From Hibiscus mutabilis (lineage: Eukaryota; Streptophyta; Magnoliopsida; Malvales; Malvaceae), in the NCBI GenBank assembly GCA_019671005.1, contig CM033725.1, forward strand, positions 32,763,338 through 32,827,337: a DNA stretch of 64,000 bases, written 5' to 3'. This document shows positions 33,403 through 44,633 of the stretch, piece after piece. Position numbers and translations under genes: made by a program. Numbering within the stretch: the first letter of the stretch is position 1; each line of letters begins with the position of its first letter. The notes below the pieces were generated by a model. It did no database searches. It worked only from the letters and a program-made list of their open reading frames with translations, and had not been told where the DNA came from.

Positions 33403-33750
33403 CCATATCACTCCAGAGTAGAGCACACGGATTGCCATTCACACATGACAGCCACACACTCACCGTTCTGTCTTCCAGTTGCCGGTTCATCTTCTTCGAC
33501 GAATGCCCGAGCCATTTCTACCTCGAACCGCTCCTTGCCGGCGTCTTCCCTGTCGTTTGAAGTCATCAGAAACATGCAAAAGGGGAAATAAAGGGATTAA
33601 ATCCCAAAACCGAAGCAAAACTCATCAAAAGTCAGAAGATGCAATCTCTAAATTGAAGCTCGGCAAGAATCAAGCTAAAATCAAATTAAAGAAGAGGCAA
33701 ATTGGGTAGAAATTAGGGATTCTTGCTTGAAATTCAAGCATTTTTGTACT

Positions 33751-33759
33751 TATAAATAG
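33751..33759 (+). promoter_or_regulatory. TATA box in the Ogre 5' LTR
   Basis: TATAAATAG matches the plant TATA consensus and is kept at 47182-47190 in the 3' LTR. It is the likely core promoter of the element. Transcripts would start about 30 bases downstream. Confidence 0.65.
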
Positions 33760-35189
33760 CACTATAATTCTTTGTACACAGGACACAGGATTCATATGAA
33801 ACATACACAACTCATACACAATACACAGTTTACATTCGGATTTCTAGTGTAAGGAAGCAAGCATTTGTAATCTAGAGTTTCGAGGAATAAAGCAAGCAAA
33901 TTTCGGGTAATTTCTTCTTCTATTTTTATCATTTCGATTCTAAATAAAGAAAAGGGGTAGCTTTTTACCTTTGTTTTGAATAACACTGTCGTGAATTTGG
34001 TTTCGATGTAGCTCTGGCAAAAAATACAATTTTGGGATTGTCGGAATTTGGGAAATTAGGGTTTTTCTGGAAAATTTAGCCGTCGGCACCGGTGGATGGT
34101 GGCCGGCACGACGGATCCCTCCCGTGTTCTTCAACAAATGGAGAACACAGTTGAATGTGTTTAGAGGATTTGAAGGAGCCAAATTTGATCCATTTGGGGG
34201 GGGGGTAAAAAATTGAATTTTGTTTCTGAGCTCAGCCTTAAATATCAACCCAGGACCCAGCCTATATCCAACTCATAATCCGCACCTTTCTTTCTTGGGT
34301 TTTATACTGTGGCACTTTGGTTTTCAATTCTTCAAATTTGGTCATTTTTTCTTTCAGATTGCACACCGAACTTTCAATTGTTTTTAAATTAGCCTTCTGA
34401 TTTAGTTTTTTTAAATTTTGGTCCTTAATCGAAAATTCTTTTTTAAAAACAACAAAATAGTTATTCTTTTCTTTATTTAAAATTAAGTTTTTAGTTCTTA
34501 AAAGTAATTTTTTTATCTTTTATGTCTTTTATGTAAATATATGTGTGTGAAACTTAGGAATAGGATCTTTAAAACTTAGTATAGAGACATATGTGATATA
34601 AAACTTCCTTCATATCTTAAAATAAAATACACTTAAATACATTATAATCTTAATAGTTAAAATGAATGTAGACTTTTCTTTTAGGGTTTAATCACTAATT
34701 GGGTTTTAAATTAAAAGACTTAAACACACTTAATCTTTTTGTTGGTTTGTTTAAAAAGTGAAAACTAACTAATACGGTGTCTTATGAAACGGAAATGGCG
34801 GGTTAGCGCCTAGAGTGTTGGCGGTGATTAGAGTTATTTTCCAGGTGGTAAGGCCGTTAAAATAGATTTATATTCATTAAGCTGACAAATAAATTGAAGT
34901 TCTTGTGAACTTGCAAAAATCCAATTTTAAAAATACTTTTTGAAACCAATTAGGTACCAATTTTTGGGCATTGCGGGGGTGCTAACCCTTCTACGCACGT
35001 TACCGACCCTCGAACCTATTTTCTCTTATTTTTGTGGACCAAAATTGTTATTTTAATAAATAAAACATTTTATTAAAATAACCTTTGTCTTAAAATCACA
35101 CTTTTTCAAAAACAATTGGCGGCAACCCCGTGTTTTTCTTAAGTTTTCCAAATAACGTCAAAACCTTCCTAAAAATGGTTACAACAGCT

Positions 35190-35207
35190 TGGCGACTCCG
35201 CTGGGGA
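35190..35207 (+). other. Primer binding site of the Ogre element
   Basis: TGGCGACTCCGCTGGGGA lies three bases after the LTR end and is nearly complementary to the 3' end of plant tRNA-Arg. This is a known primer type in Tat/Ogre elements. Confidence 0.85.
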
Positions 35208-35585
35208 AAAATTTTGTTTTAAATAAAAACAAAAGAGGGTTAGGCCACAAATTGTTTTCAAAAAAATGTTTTTAGAAAAGGAATTTGCAGGTTCACAAAT
35301 CTTTTAGTCTATTCGTACGTTTAATGAATATAACTCCATTTTACGTATTTTAAAATTGTTGCAAAAAGCTTTAACCCGAGCTTCGTCCCGTTCGTTTAAG
35401 TGAGGGGAAAACGCTTTTCTCATGTAAGAATACTGATTCTCTGTATGAGCCTAGCAAGTACCTTTGGGACTCATATGCCTCATGTCTTCGTAAGGATATT
35501 GATCCTTCGAGAAGACATATAAAGTAAGTCCTCCTGAATTGAACTTGGTTCGTTTGAATCCTATAATGGGTGAGAACCAAGGGCT

Positions 35586-38165
35586 TTGCTACCCTTAGTA
35601 GGGGACATCAAAGATATCTCGAGTATCCTTTTTAGAACCAGACCGTTTGATAATCTAGAGCCTACCCCAATAGAGCCATGCGAAAAACCTAGGGTTTTGA
35701 GTATGGTCAAAATTGTTGCGGATAATCCGTGGAGGCATATCCTGGAGTGTTGGAATGTGCTACCTAGAATTACTCGTGAAATTATTTTGGTCTCTTTGTA
35801 TTTTCTTAATTATGATCTTTTTCCTTCTTGTCTTGTTGCTTTGCATATTTATTCATGCAACATCATTCCATATCTAGAAGGGGTTGATTCTCAAAAACAT
35901 TTGCTTTACGTTGAAAAGCTCTCAACATGGATGGAAGGATGTTGAAAAGTGAAGATGAGATTGCAAGGGTACGACATTGGTCTGAGGTTAACCAACGAAC
36001 ATTTGGGGATAGTTTAGTAGCCGATCATGAGAAAAAAACTTCGAATATGCCCATATCAGTGTCAAACAGAATAACATGCAAGAACTGCGAGAAATATGGG
36101 ACTACTTTGATTATGAGACCAAGCAGTTATTCCATGAAGCTTATGGTGATATAGCGTATCTTCTGTATGTAAAGGTGGATGAGCCGTTTCTGAAAGCCTT
36201 GGTTTAGTTCTAGAATCCTGGGTACTGCTGCTTCACTTTTAATGGAGAGGATATGATGCCCACATTTGAAGAATACTTGGCTCTATTCAATCTGCGCAAG
36301 GTAAAGAAGAATTGGGTCTATGCCAAACCTCCTAAAAACAAAAACCCGCATTTAAGACTTCAAGCTTTTGCTGGTATGAGTGATGGATGGGTCAAAGGAA
36401 TGATGCGAAAGAGAGAGGCAGTTTCAACTTTCCTTGGTCAAGTATCTGAAATATAATTCCAGTTCACCCAGACAAAGAAAAGAGGGTGGTCTCTTAGCAA
36501 TTGTAATCTACGGCTTGGTTATCTTTCTGAAGGTCTTGGGAAATATCGATGTGGCATTGTTAGATTTCTTTGAGCAGTTGAAAAGAAGAGTCAACCCAGT
36601 GCCAGCTGTACTTGTTGAAACCTTCATTTCCCTTAATGCATGCCGGAAAGTGAAAGGTGTGCGCTTTGGTGGATGTCCTCCCTTACTCCAGGTTTGGGCT
36701 CTTAGTCACTTCTGGAAGTGCCCAACATTGGCTCTATCAAATGTGTTTTCTCTGAACTTTTATCCTTTCCGAGAGTTCTTAGCAAAGGAATAGCATGTTG
36801 TTTAGAATAGTAAGTGGATTGATATCTTCAAGGACCGTCGTGACGAAGACATCAGATGGAGGGTTCCTTGGATGGGTCATACCAAGGTCCTATATAAGTG
36901 TGGGGATTTCAACTTCCTGATGTTGCTTGGCTTATGGGGTGGAATTGTATGTGCTCCTTTGCTAGTATCTCGTTAGTTCATTCCTTTCACAACTGGTCTT
37001 GGTTTGTCAGAGTTCGAATTTCAAGGAGAGTTCAGTCAGAAGGTACACACAATTAGTGATTCATGGAACCACTGATATCATATGGAGTTAGAATCTGATA
37101 GTCATTGCATGTACACCCCTGACTATGATATTTGGAGGCGTACAAGAGTGAATGATAGAGTCATAGCACCTACACCTGGATAGGACAAGTCTTTGGAATA
37201 ACACTTGAAGGTAGTTCCTACAGAAGCAGATATTCTGAGAAAGGAGCTGTGAAGGGCCAAGTTGAAGATAGAAGCCTTGCGAAAGCAGAACCAACATGAC
37301 TGGTTTGACTCCAGCCTTGACGTGGGAAAGTGTAAAAGGGAGACAAAGCGAGTGATAAAACTGTATGAGGACTTAGAAAGGAATTTTGAAATCCAAAGGG
37401 TTGATTTCCTCAAGTTTCAGACTACTGTTCGAAATGCTGATCTAAGAAAAACCCCAGAACAGTGGAAACAGGAAATCGAGCATGTTGTGGGAAAGGAGAA
37501 AGAGCGTGGAATGCGGGAAGTTGAGAAGTACAAACGGGCCCTTACTAAAGAAAAGAAAAAGGGTAAGATGGCAACTGAAAGTGGAAATGGCAAACAGATT
37601 TTTGAAAGAGAGAAGGAAAATGTGGCTGCATGAAAAATGAAGGCCCACGATAACATGATCTGTTTATTTGAGCTGTAGAAAGTATATGACAAGACTAGTG
37701 AGAAGCTGAAGCAAAGCCAAGCTTGTATTACTGAGTTGTAAGTCAAGGTATATGACTTGAACCGTTCACTACATGAATTTCAGAACCATCACACCTACAT
37801 TGAACTTCAGGCTTGTTTAAGTGAGAACGATACCTTGAAGAAATAGGTTGAAAGAATGGACAACATCATCCAAGAATATAAGATGAAGATCTTGGTCCTT
37901 GAAGATATAATAGATAGAGGTAATGACTACTGGTTCACTCGCCTAGGAGACAATGCCAGAAGATTTTAGGAGCGGGATGAGTTCGATAGGACCGTCATGA
38001 CCCAGGTTCAGGATGTGGCTCGACATGTGACGATATTAGCCACTGAAGCTTCAGCTCTTCGATAATACATCAAACCAGTAGGGGAAGTTGGACCAAGACT
38101 TATGTGGCTCATTGAAGAAGTCAAGGAATTAGGAATCCTTGCAGAAAAGTATTTGTAGAAAATAT
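35586..38165 (+). pseudogene. Ogre ORF1: DUF7745-like protein with coiled-coil C-terminus
   Basis: Broken frames together resemble the ORF1 protein that precedes gag in Ogre-like elements of many dicots. Recognisable parts are RHWSEVNQRTFGDSL, NCEKYG, a FNGEDMMPTFEEYLALF region (36240-36290), MSDGWVKGMMRKR, VNPVPAVLVETFISLNACR and FGGCPPLLQVWALSHFWK. From about 37200 to 38160 it becomes a Lys/Glu/Gln-rich coiled coil (for example TVRNADLRKTPEQWKQEIE). The function of ORF1 is not known in the family. Multiple stops (for example 36154, 36454, 37633) mean it is dead. Confidence 0.8.
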
Positions 38166-38199
38166 GAAATTTGATGTAATAAGGACCCTGCACATCTAA

Positions 38200-39530
38200 C
38201 CATGTATTGCAGAAAGATGTCGATGTATCTTGATAATGAGAAGCTGCTCATTCATTGCTTCTAAGACAGTCTAGTAGGGTCAGCTGCACGCTGGTACACG
38301 CAGCTAAACTAGGTTAACATCAGATCATGGAAGGATTTATCCAGAGCTTTTAGTGAGCAATACAAGCATGTCTCAGACATGGTTTCAACCCGACTGGTCC
38401 TGCAAGGGATGGAGCAAAAATATCATGAGAGTTTTTTTCCAATACGCGTAGAGGTGGAGGGATTAGCTGCTCAAGTTCAGCCACCATTAGTAGAGAGTGA
38501 AATCACCCCAATGTTCGTGGAGACATTGAAAGGCTCTTTTTATGACCGCATGCTCAATCATGCCACTAAGAGCTTTGCAGATATGTTAATGAATGGATAG
38601 TTGATTCTGGCAGCCATGAAAAGCTGAAAGTTGGATAACGGAGAAACAAAGAAACCTTATAAAAGGAGGGAAAGCGAAGTTAATGCTACCAATGTTTATA
38701 ACCCCAATTATCCAAAAAGTTTGGTCTTTAACAAGTCCAATGTCTCGACTGCAGTTCCAGCAATTACAAACCCTTTGAAGGAAAAACAAAGATATCAAGC
38801 GAATTTGAAGCCGTATTTCCCTCCTATTCCAATGACGTACGTGGAATTGTTTGCTGAATTGGTTAAATCCCAGATGGTGTTGCCAAGACATGTCCCTCCA
38901 TTCTCATCACCATACCCATCATGGTATGATGAGAAGGCACAATGTGAATACCACGCAGGGGTTAGGGGGCATACCATTGGGAATATCACTGCGTTCAAGA
39001 GGGTGGTGGATGATTTAAGAAAATCAGAAATATTGTCATTCGATGCGCCAGAAGATAAGGGAAATCCGTTGCCAAACCATCAGAAGGCATGAGTGAATGC
39101 AATCATTGAGGAGTAAGATAAGGTGATGAAGGAATACGTAACTAAGGTTAGAGCACCCATAAAGTGGGTATGGGCTCAAATGGTGATAGTTGGGATACTG
39201 GAAGGAGGAATTCAGGAGCTAAAGATTGAAGATGGGTTGTATTGTGAGTACCACGGAGTGAAAGGTCATGAGATTAAATTTTGCTTAGAGTTCAAGCAAT
39301 TGGTCCAAGACAAGATGAATGAAAAAGAACTAGAGTTCGTTGAGAAAGAAAACAAGGAGTGCATGTTGGATGTTTGTGTGTCAGAAGAGTCATCCTGTAA
39401 AAGAGATTACTCTGGAATGAAGCCTTTGGTCATTAAAGCCAAGGTAAAAGCAAGTGAACCAGCAAGGGGAATAACCCCGCGGCTTATACTTAAGGCACCA
39501 ACCCTATTTCTATATAAGGACATCAAGTAG
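38200..39530 (+). pseudogene. Ogre gag (retrotransposon gag domain with CxxH-type motifs)
   Basis: The capsid-like region reads AARWYTQLN, SRAFSEQYKHVSDMVSTRLVLQGMEQK, AQVQPPLVESEITPMFVETLKG and HATKSFADMLMNG, then stops at 38600. Further on, two Cys/His motifs of the Ogre gag type appear: CEYHAGVRGHTIGN (38942, lacking its last Cys) and CEYHGVKGHEIKFCLEFK (39244). Gag would form the nucleocapsid particle. Frames change at about 38600 and 39110. Confidence 0.85.
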
Positions 39531-41027
39531 GTCCCATGAAATTACGCTTGCACGGTAGCGACCCTGGAAGGACCACCTGTTGAAGAAAAAGCAAAGGGCG
39601 AACTAGTCAATGAAGTGAGTCATTTCACGAGGAGCGGAAGGCTCTATTCCTAGCCAATAGAAGAAGATAGAGATGCAGCGCAAAGAAAGGCTGTTGTTGA
39701 AGAGTTTAAGAAAGAAGATGATAGATATTTCTTCAAAGAAAAGTCACCAGTGTACCATGAGCCAGTGAAGGAATTAGAAGCTCAAGAATTCTTGAAAATT
39801 CTTAAACATAGTGAATATAGCATAGTGGAGCAACTCCACAAACTCCCAGCTTGAATCTCTATGTTATCTCTGCTACTAAGTTCTGAGGGCCACCGTGAGG
39901 CCTTGTTGAAGATTCTGAACCGAACGTTCATACCGAAGGAGATCACAGCCGACAAGATGGACATTTGGTCGGTAACATTGCTGTCAACAACTTTATTTCA
40001 TTCAATGATGAAGAAATACCATGAGAAGGAAGGGGATCATGCAAAGCTCTACACATCACCACAAGATGAAAAAGATATATGCTATGGGGCGTCCTTATTG
40101 ATAATGGGTCAGCCCTAAATGCTATGCCAGTAGCGACGCTAAAAAAGCTGCCCATAGACAGTTCTCACATGAGAGCATATCAAAATACAGTAAGAACATT
40201 TGACAGAACGCAAAAAGATGCGTTGGGAAAAATTGAAGTACCTTTGCAGATTGAACCATCAACCTTTGACGTAGAATTTGTAGTTATGGATATTAGGCCC
40301 AGTTATAGCTGCTTGCTTGGGCGTATATGGATCCACACAGCATGAGCGGTCCCATCTACTTTACATCAGAAGTTGAAATTTGTGATTGACGGCCAATTGA
40401 TAACTGTAGGTGCAGAGGAGGAAATCATTGCATCAGTAACTAATGATGCACCCTTTATCGAGATTGATGAGGGTGCGCTCAAGTGTCACTTCATGACATT
40501 AGAGCTAGTCAATGCAACCTTTTTCACTGAAGGGAGTAAGGTGCCTGAGCCAGAATTATCCAGCTGCTCAAAGATGCAAGTTAAACAAACTCTAAGAAAA
40601 GGAGCTGAAGTTGGGAAAGGATTTGGGAAAAGACACCAAGGAAGTCTATATCCCGTGGTAATCCCAGTAAAGAAGGATCGGTTTGGCTTGGGTTTCAAAG
40701 TAACAAATGGCAAAGAAGAGCTGAAATTAGAAAGCACCAAGAGAGAAGAAAGGCAAGACTGAAAGGAGAGGAAATTGAGTGGGAGCCAATGTCATTTCTG
40801 CCCCTGAGCCATAACTTTAGATCTGGGGGCCTGCTGGATGCAAACGCCCTAATTGAAGAGAAGGAGAAAGGAAAGAATGATTTGTGTGAAGCGTTTGAGA
40901 AGCTGAGCATCAACGCCATGACAGACGAGGAAGAAGAGAACAAATATTTTTCCATGATTCACCCTTGCTCCGAACTTGACAACTGGACTGCTGAAGAGAT
41001 TCATGTAGTCTTTAAGACATGTTCAGA
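39531..41027 (+). pseudogene. Ogre protease with G-patch and upstream exon end
   Basis: The protease active site is VLIDNGSALNAMP (about 40092), the DNGS form usual in Ogre-like elements, followed by SYSCLLGRIWIH. A G-patch-like segment (GKGFGKRHQG, about 40612-40640, then RFGLGF) follows in the next open frame. The last frame (40789-41027) is acidic and ends at the predicted splice donor. A frameshift near 40080 and a stop at 40344 interrupt the protein. Confidence 0.83.
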
Positions 41028-41273
41028 GTAATTCTCAAAACTAACCCCTTTGACCCAGGCCTGGAGACAACAGGGGATCTTATGTAAAGGACCTATGTTC
41101 AACTTATAATTTGAATTCAATAAAAGATGCATTTCCTTAAATTTGGTGTGGAAAACTCTTTTCATAAATAAAAAACCAAAACCAAATGAAAACCATAAAA
41201 TATGAAACATAAAAAAGTATTCCATTCATTTCTTTCTTCCTTTTGTATATATTTTTTACCTTTCCTTTTTCAG
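41028..41273 (+). other. Predicted 246-bp intron between Ogre protease and RT
   Basis: The protease-side frame is open up to a GTAATT donor at 41028. A pyrimidine-rich tract ends with CAG at 41271-41273, after which the RT frame is open. Splicing keeps the reading frame (phase 2), and the sequence between is AT-rich with stops. Ogre elements are known for an intron at this position that separates gag-pro from RT-integrase. The match supports the prediction, but no transcript is available. Confidence 0.75.
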
Positions 41274-43041
41274 GTCTTCAGGTATCAGTAGCATAAATGA
41301 ATCTGAGTCTGATTTTAAGGTTGACTTTGAATTGCCCTTATGCTTAGAAGAAGTTGGAAATATTGATGATGAAGAAGAATATGACTTACCCAGTGACCTG
41401 CTCAGAATAGTAGAGGGGGAGGAAAAACATATTCTACCACACAAAGAGGAGTTAGAGGTATTGAACCTAGGCACTGAAGAAGAAAAGCTAGAGGTAAAGA
41501 TTGGTACTACCATCACAGCAAAAACCGGACAAAGTCTAATTGAGATTCTAAAACAATTCAGGGATACTTTCACCTGGTCGTATCAAGACATGCCCAACCT
41601 CGACACTGACATTGTCGTGCATCGACTTTCTATAAAGATAGGGTGCGAGCCGGTAAAGCAAAAGCTTAGAAGGATGAAAGCTGAGACACTTCTGAAGATC
41701 AAAGATGAGGTGAAGAAGCAATATGACGTAGGATTCCTTGAAGTAGCTAAGTATCCAGAAAGGGTGGCTAATATTGTACCTGTACCAAAGAAAGATGGAA
41801 AAGTATGCATGTGTGTTGACTACAGGGATCTCAATAGGGCAAGCCCCAAAGACAATTTCCCGCTCCCACACATTGACAATTTAGTTGATAACACATCTGG
41901 TCATTCCCTTTTCTCTTTCATGGATGGATTCTCCAGGTATAACCAGATTAAGATGTGCCAAGAAGATATAGAAAATACAACCGTTGTGACACTTTGGGGA
42001 ACTTTCTGCTATAAGGTGATGCCCTTTGGTTTAAAGAATGCAGGGGCAACTTATCAAAGAACCATGGTCACTCTTTTTCATGACATGATGCATAGGGAGA
42101 TAGAAGTGTATGTGGACGATATGATTGCCAAGTCTCAGACGGAGGAGGAGCATTTAGTGAACTTAAGAAGACTTTTCCAAAGGTTGAGGAAGTTTTGTCT
42201 AAAGCTCAACCCAAATAAGTGTACGTTTGGAGTTACATCTGGAAAGTTGCTAGGCTTCGTTGTAAGCAGAAGAGGAATAGAAATAGATCCTGACAAGATT
42301 AAGGCCATAGAGGAGCTCCCACCGCCTCAGACACAGAAGGAAGTTCGAGGTTTTCTGGGACGATTGAATTACATTACTCGCTTCATTTCCCAGTTAACGG
42401 ATAAGTGTGATCCGATATTTAGGCTACTCAAAAAGAATAACCTGGGGACATGGGACGAAGAGCGTCAAGTAGCTTTAGAAAAGATCAAGGAGAAATTGAG
42501 CCATCCTCTAGTGCTGGTACCGCCAATTTTGGGGAAACCATTGATTTTGTACCTAACAGTTTGTGAAAATTCCATGGGCTGTGCATTGGGACAGCATGAT
42601 GATATTGGAAGAAAAGAAAAAGAGATATATTACTTGAGCAAGAAGTTCACTGATTGTGAAACCATATATTTTTCAATTGAAAAGCTATGTTGTGCTTTGG
42701 TATGGGCGGCTAAAAGGCTCAAGCAATATATGCTATATCATACTACATGGTTAATCTCGAAATTGGACTCTCTAAAATTCATGATGGAGGCCCCGACTTT
42801 ATCAGGAAGGTTGGCACGTTGGCAGATGTTACTTTCAGAATTTGATAACCAGTATGTGAGCCAAAAAGCAATAAAGGGAAGTGTTATAGCTGACTTTTTG
42901 GCAAGTCGCGCCTGTAATGATTATGAGGCATTAAATTATAATTTTCCTAATAAAGATCTGATGTATATCTCAGAAGATGACGAAGCCTTAGCAGAATCAT
43001 GGGTCATGAATTTTAACGGTGCTGCAAATGCATTAGGATGA
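41274..43041 (+). CDS. Ogre reverse transcriptase and first RNase H (open)
   Basis: The frame is open from the splice acceptor to a TGA at 43039. After an acidic leader, RT motifs follow: VNIVPVPKKDGKVRMCVDYRDLN-type (with ANIVPVPKKDGKVCMCVDYR), PKDNFPLPHIDNLVD, FMDGFSRYNQIKM, KVMPFGLKNAGATYQRTM and YVDDMIAKS (about 42110), then the thumb KLNPNKCTFGV. The first RNase H spans roughly 42540-42910 and ends GSVIADFLA. The frame then enters the second RNase H. This is the best-preserved part of the element and could still be translated from a spliced transcript. Confidence 0.9.
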
Positions 43042-43380
43042 GGTATTGGGCAGTTCTAGTTTTGCCAGAAGGAAATTATTACCCTTTTACTACTCGATTC
43101 AAGTTCTTCTGCACTAATAACATGGTAGAGTACGAGGCATGCATAATGGGTCTAAGAGAAGCTATTAAGAGGAAAGTCCGCACTTTAAGAGTTTTTGGGG
43201 ATTCTACATTGGTCATTTATCATATACGTGGTGAATGGGAGACAAAAGATGCAAAGTTGGTAGAATACCACAAGTTGTCCTTAAGTTGACCAAAGAATTT
43301 GATGATATCACTTTCAAGTATCTCCCTAGAGAAGACAACCAAATGGCTGATGCTTTAGCTACTTTAGCGGCCATGTTTAA
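42990..43380 (+). pseudogene. Ogre second (archaeal-type) RNase H
   Basis: A second RNase H is the hallmark of the Tat group. Here the first catalytic Asp is Asn (FNGAA, codon 43015-43017), then a TGA (43039-43041) and loss of one G cause a frameshift. The rest is recognisable: TNNMVEYEACIMGLREAI, VFGDSTLVIYHIRGEW and REDNQMADALATLAA, with another frame change near 43260. Confidence 0.88.
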
Positions 43381-44158
43381 AGCAAGTGAAGGTTCTGAGA
43401 TGATGCCCATCAGGTTACATATGCTAGACTCCACAACCTATTGTTATGATGTGGAAGAAGAAATAGATGGTTTTCCGTGGTATCATGACATTTTGCAATA
43501 TGTGAAATATCAGCAATACCCACTGCAGGCTACAGATAATAAAAATAAAATGATCAGGAAAATGGCATCGGGGTATGTCCTTGACGGGGAAATCCTATAT
43601 AAAAAAAGTCGTGATCATATACTTTTAAGGTGTGTGGACGCGAAAGAAGCTCAGTCGATTATGGAAGAAGTCCATGAAAAATTTTGTGGAACTCACCCCA
43701 ATGGTTTCACCGTGGCTAGAAGAATCATGCGCTTTCGGTATTATTGGTCAACCATGGAAGGTGATTGTATTAATTACTCTCGCAAATGCCACAAGTGTCA
43801 AATTTATGCTGATAAGGTTCATACACCTTCTCAATCTCTTCATGTCATGTCGTCCCCTTGGCCTTTTTCCATGTGGGGCATAGATGTTATCGGACAGATT
43901 TACCTGAATGCATTAAATGTGCATCGCTTTATTTTGGTAGCTATTGACTATTTCATGAAGTGGGTGGAAACATCTTCATATGCAAACGTCACCAGATCTA
44001 CGGTTTGCAAATTCTTGAAAAAGAAAAAAGAAAAAGAAAAAAGAAAAAGGGAAGAAAAGGAAAAGGAAAAGGAAAAAGAAAAAGGAAAAAAGAAAAGAAG
44101 AGAAGAGAAAAGGGGGTTCAAAATGAAAACCCGAAAAAAGAGTTTTGAAACCAAATGA
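43381..44158 (+). pseudogene. Ogre integrase with deleted catalytic core
   Basis: The N-terminal HHCC zinc domain is intact in outline (EVHEKFCGTHPNG then CHKCQIYAD). The core starts with the first catalytic Asp in WGIDVIGQI (43883-43885). It stops after the VCKFLKK region and jumps into a purine-rich, Lys/Glu-rich tail (44015-44130) that in related elements follows the integrase C-terminus. The second Asp, the Glu and the C-terminal domain, roughly 1 kb, are missing. The A/G-rich sequence at both ends suggests deletion by slippage or recombination. Integration would need an enzyme from another copy. Confidence 0.85.
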
Positions 44159-44633
44159 AGGTCTAAATTGAAAACCCATAAAGGGCGGCTCAGATGATTT
44201 ACAAACAAGATCTTTCACAAAGTTAATTCTCAGGATTTGGGTACCTGGAAGCTTCATATCTTTCCGCGTAATCACTATTTCCAGAGTCTGGTCAGCATAG
44301 TTGGCGGTCAAGGCATCTTATGGAGTCACGACAGGAGGAGTTTTGGTCTCTGATATCTAAATGCCTATTTCTTTCCCTGTAATTTCCTTTTGTGATTGCC
44401 ACAATACTAATAAAATTTTGTTGCGTAAACCTTTTCTTTTCTTTCTCTGATATATTTCCTTTTCCATAAGCATCTTGCATTGAAATGAGAACTAATAAGT
44501 TTGGGCATTATTCTAAAATGTGCAAAAGATTTTTGAGCATTACTCTGAAATTTTTTGAAAGAATGCCAGAACTCGGAAATATCCCGCAGTCAAGTCCTAG
44601 ATTTGGGGCATAAAGCACCAACACACGAAAATA
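44159..44633 (+). other. Ogre 3' untranslated region before the captured fragment
   Basis: This stretch continues the post-integrase non-coding sequence usual in this group (AAAACCCATAAAGGGCGGCTC, later AATAAAATTTTGTTGCG near 44410). No protein similarity was seen until about 44634. Confidence 0.55.

Larger units (their letters stand above)
32922..35186 (+). repeat. 5' LTR of the Ogre element
   Basis: The LTR runs from TGTTTTCACTGATTTTTC to GGTTACAACA and aligns with 46354-48615 along its whole length with scattered substitutions and few indels. It contains two hairpins (33303-33325 and 33374-33402), a TATA box (33751) and a conserved end block (34950-35120). Confidence 0.95.

Noticed and set aside
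37417..37746. Minus-strand open frames opposite the Ogre ORF1 coiled coil
   Set aside because: They are Ser/Phe-rich shadows of the Lys/Glu-rich plus-strand coding sequence.
43960..44158. Lys/Glu-rich open frames at 43960-44148
   Set aside because: The frames reflect the simple purine tract (AAAAG repeats), not a distinct gene.
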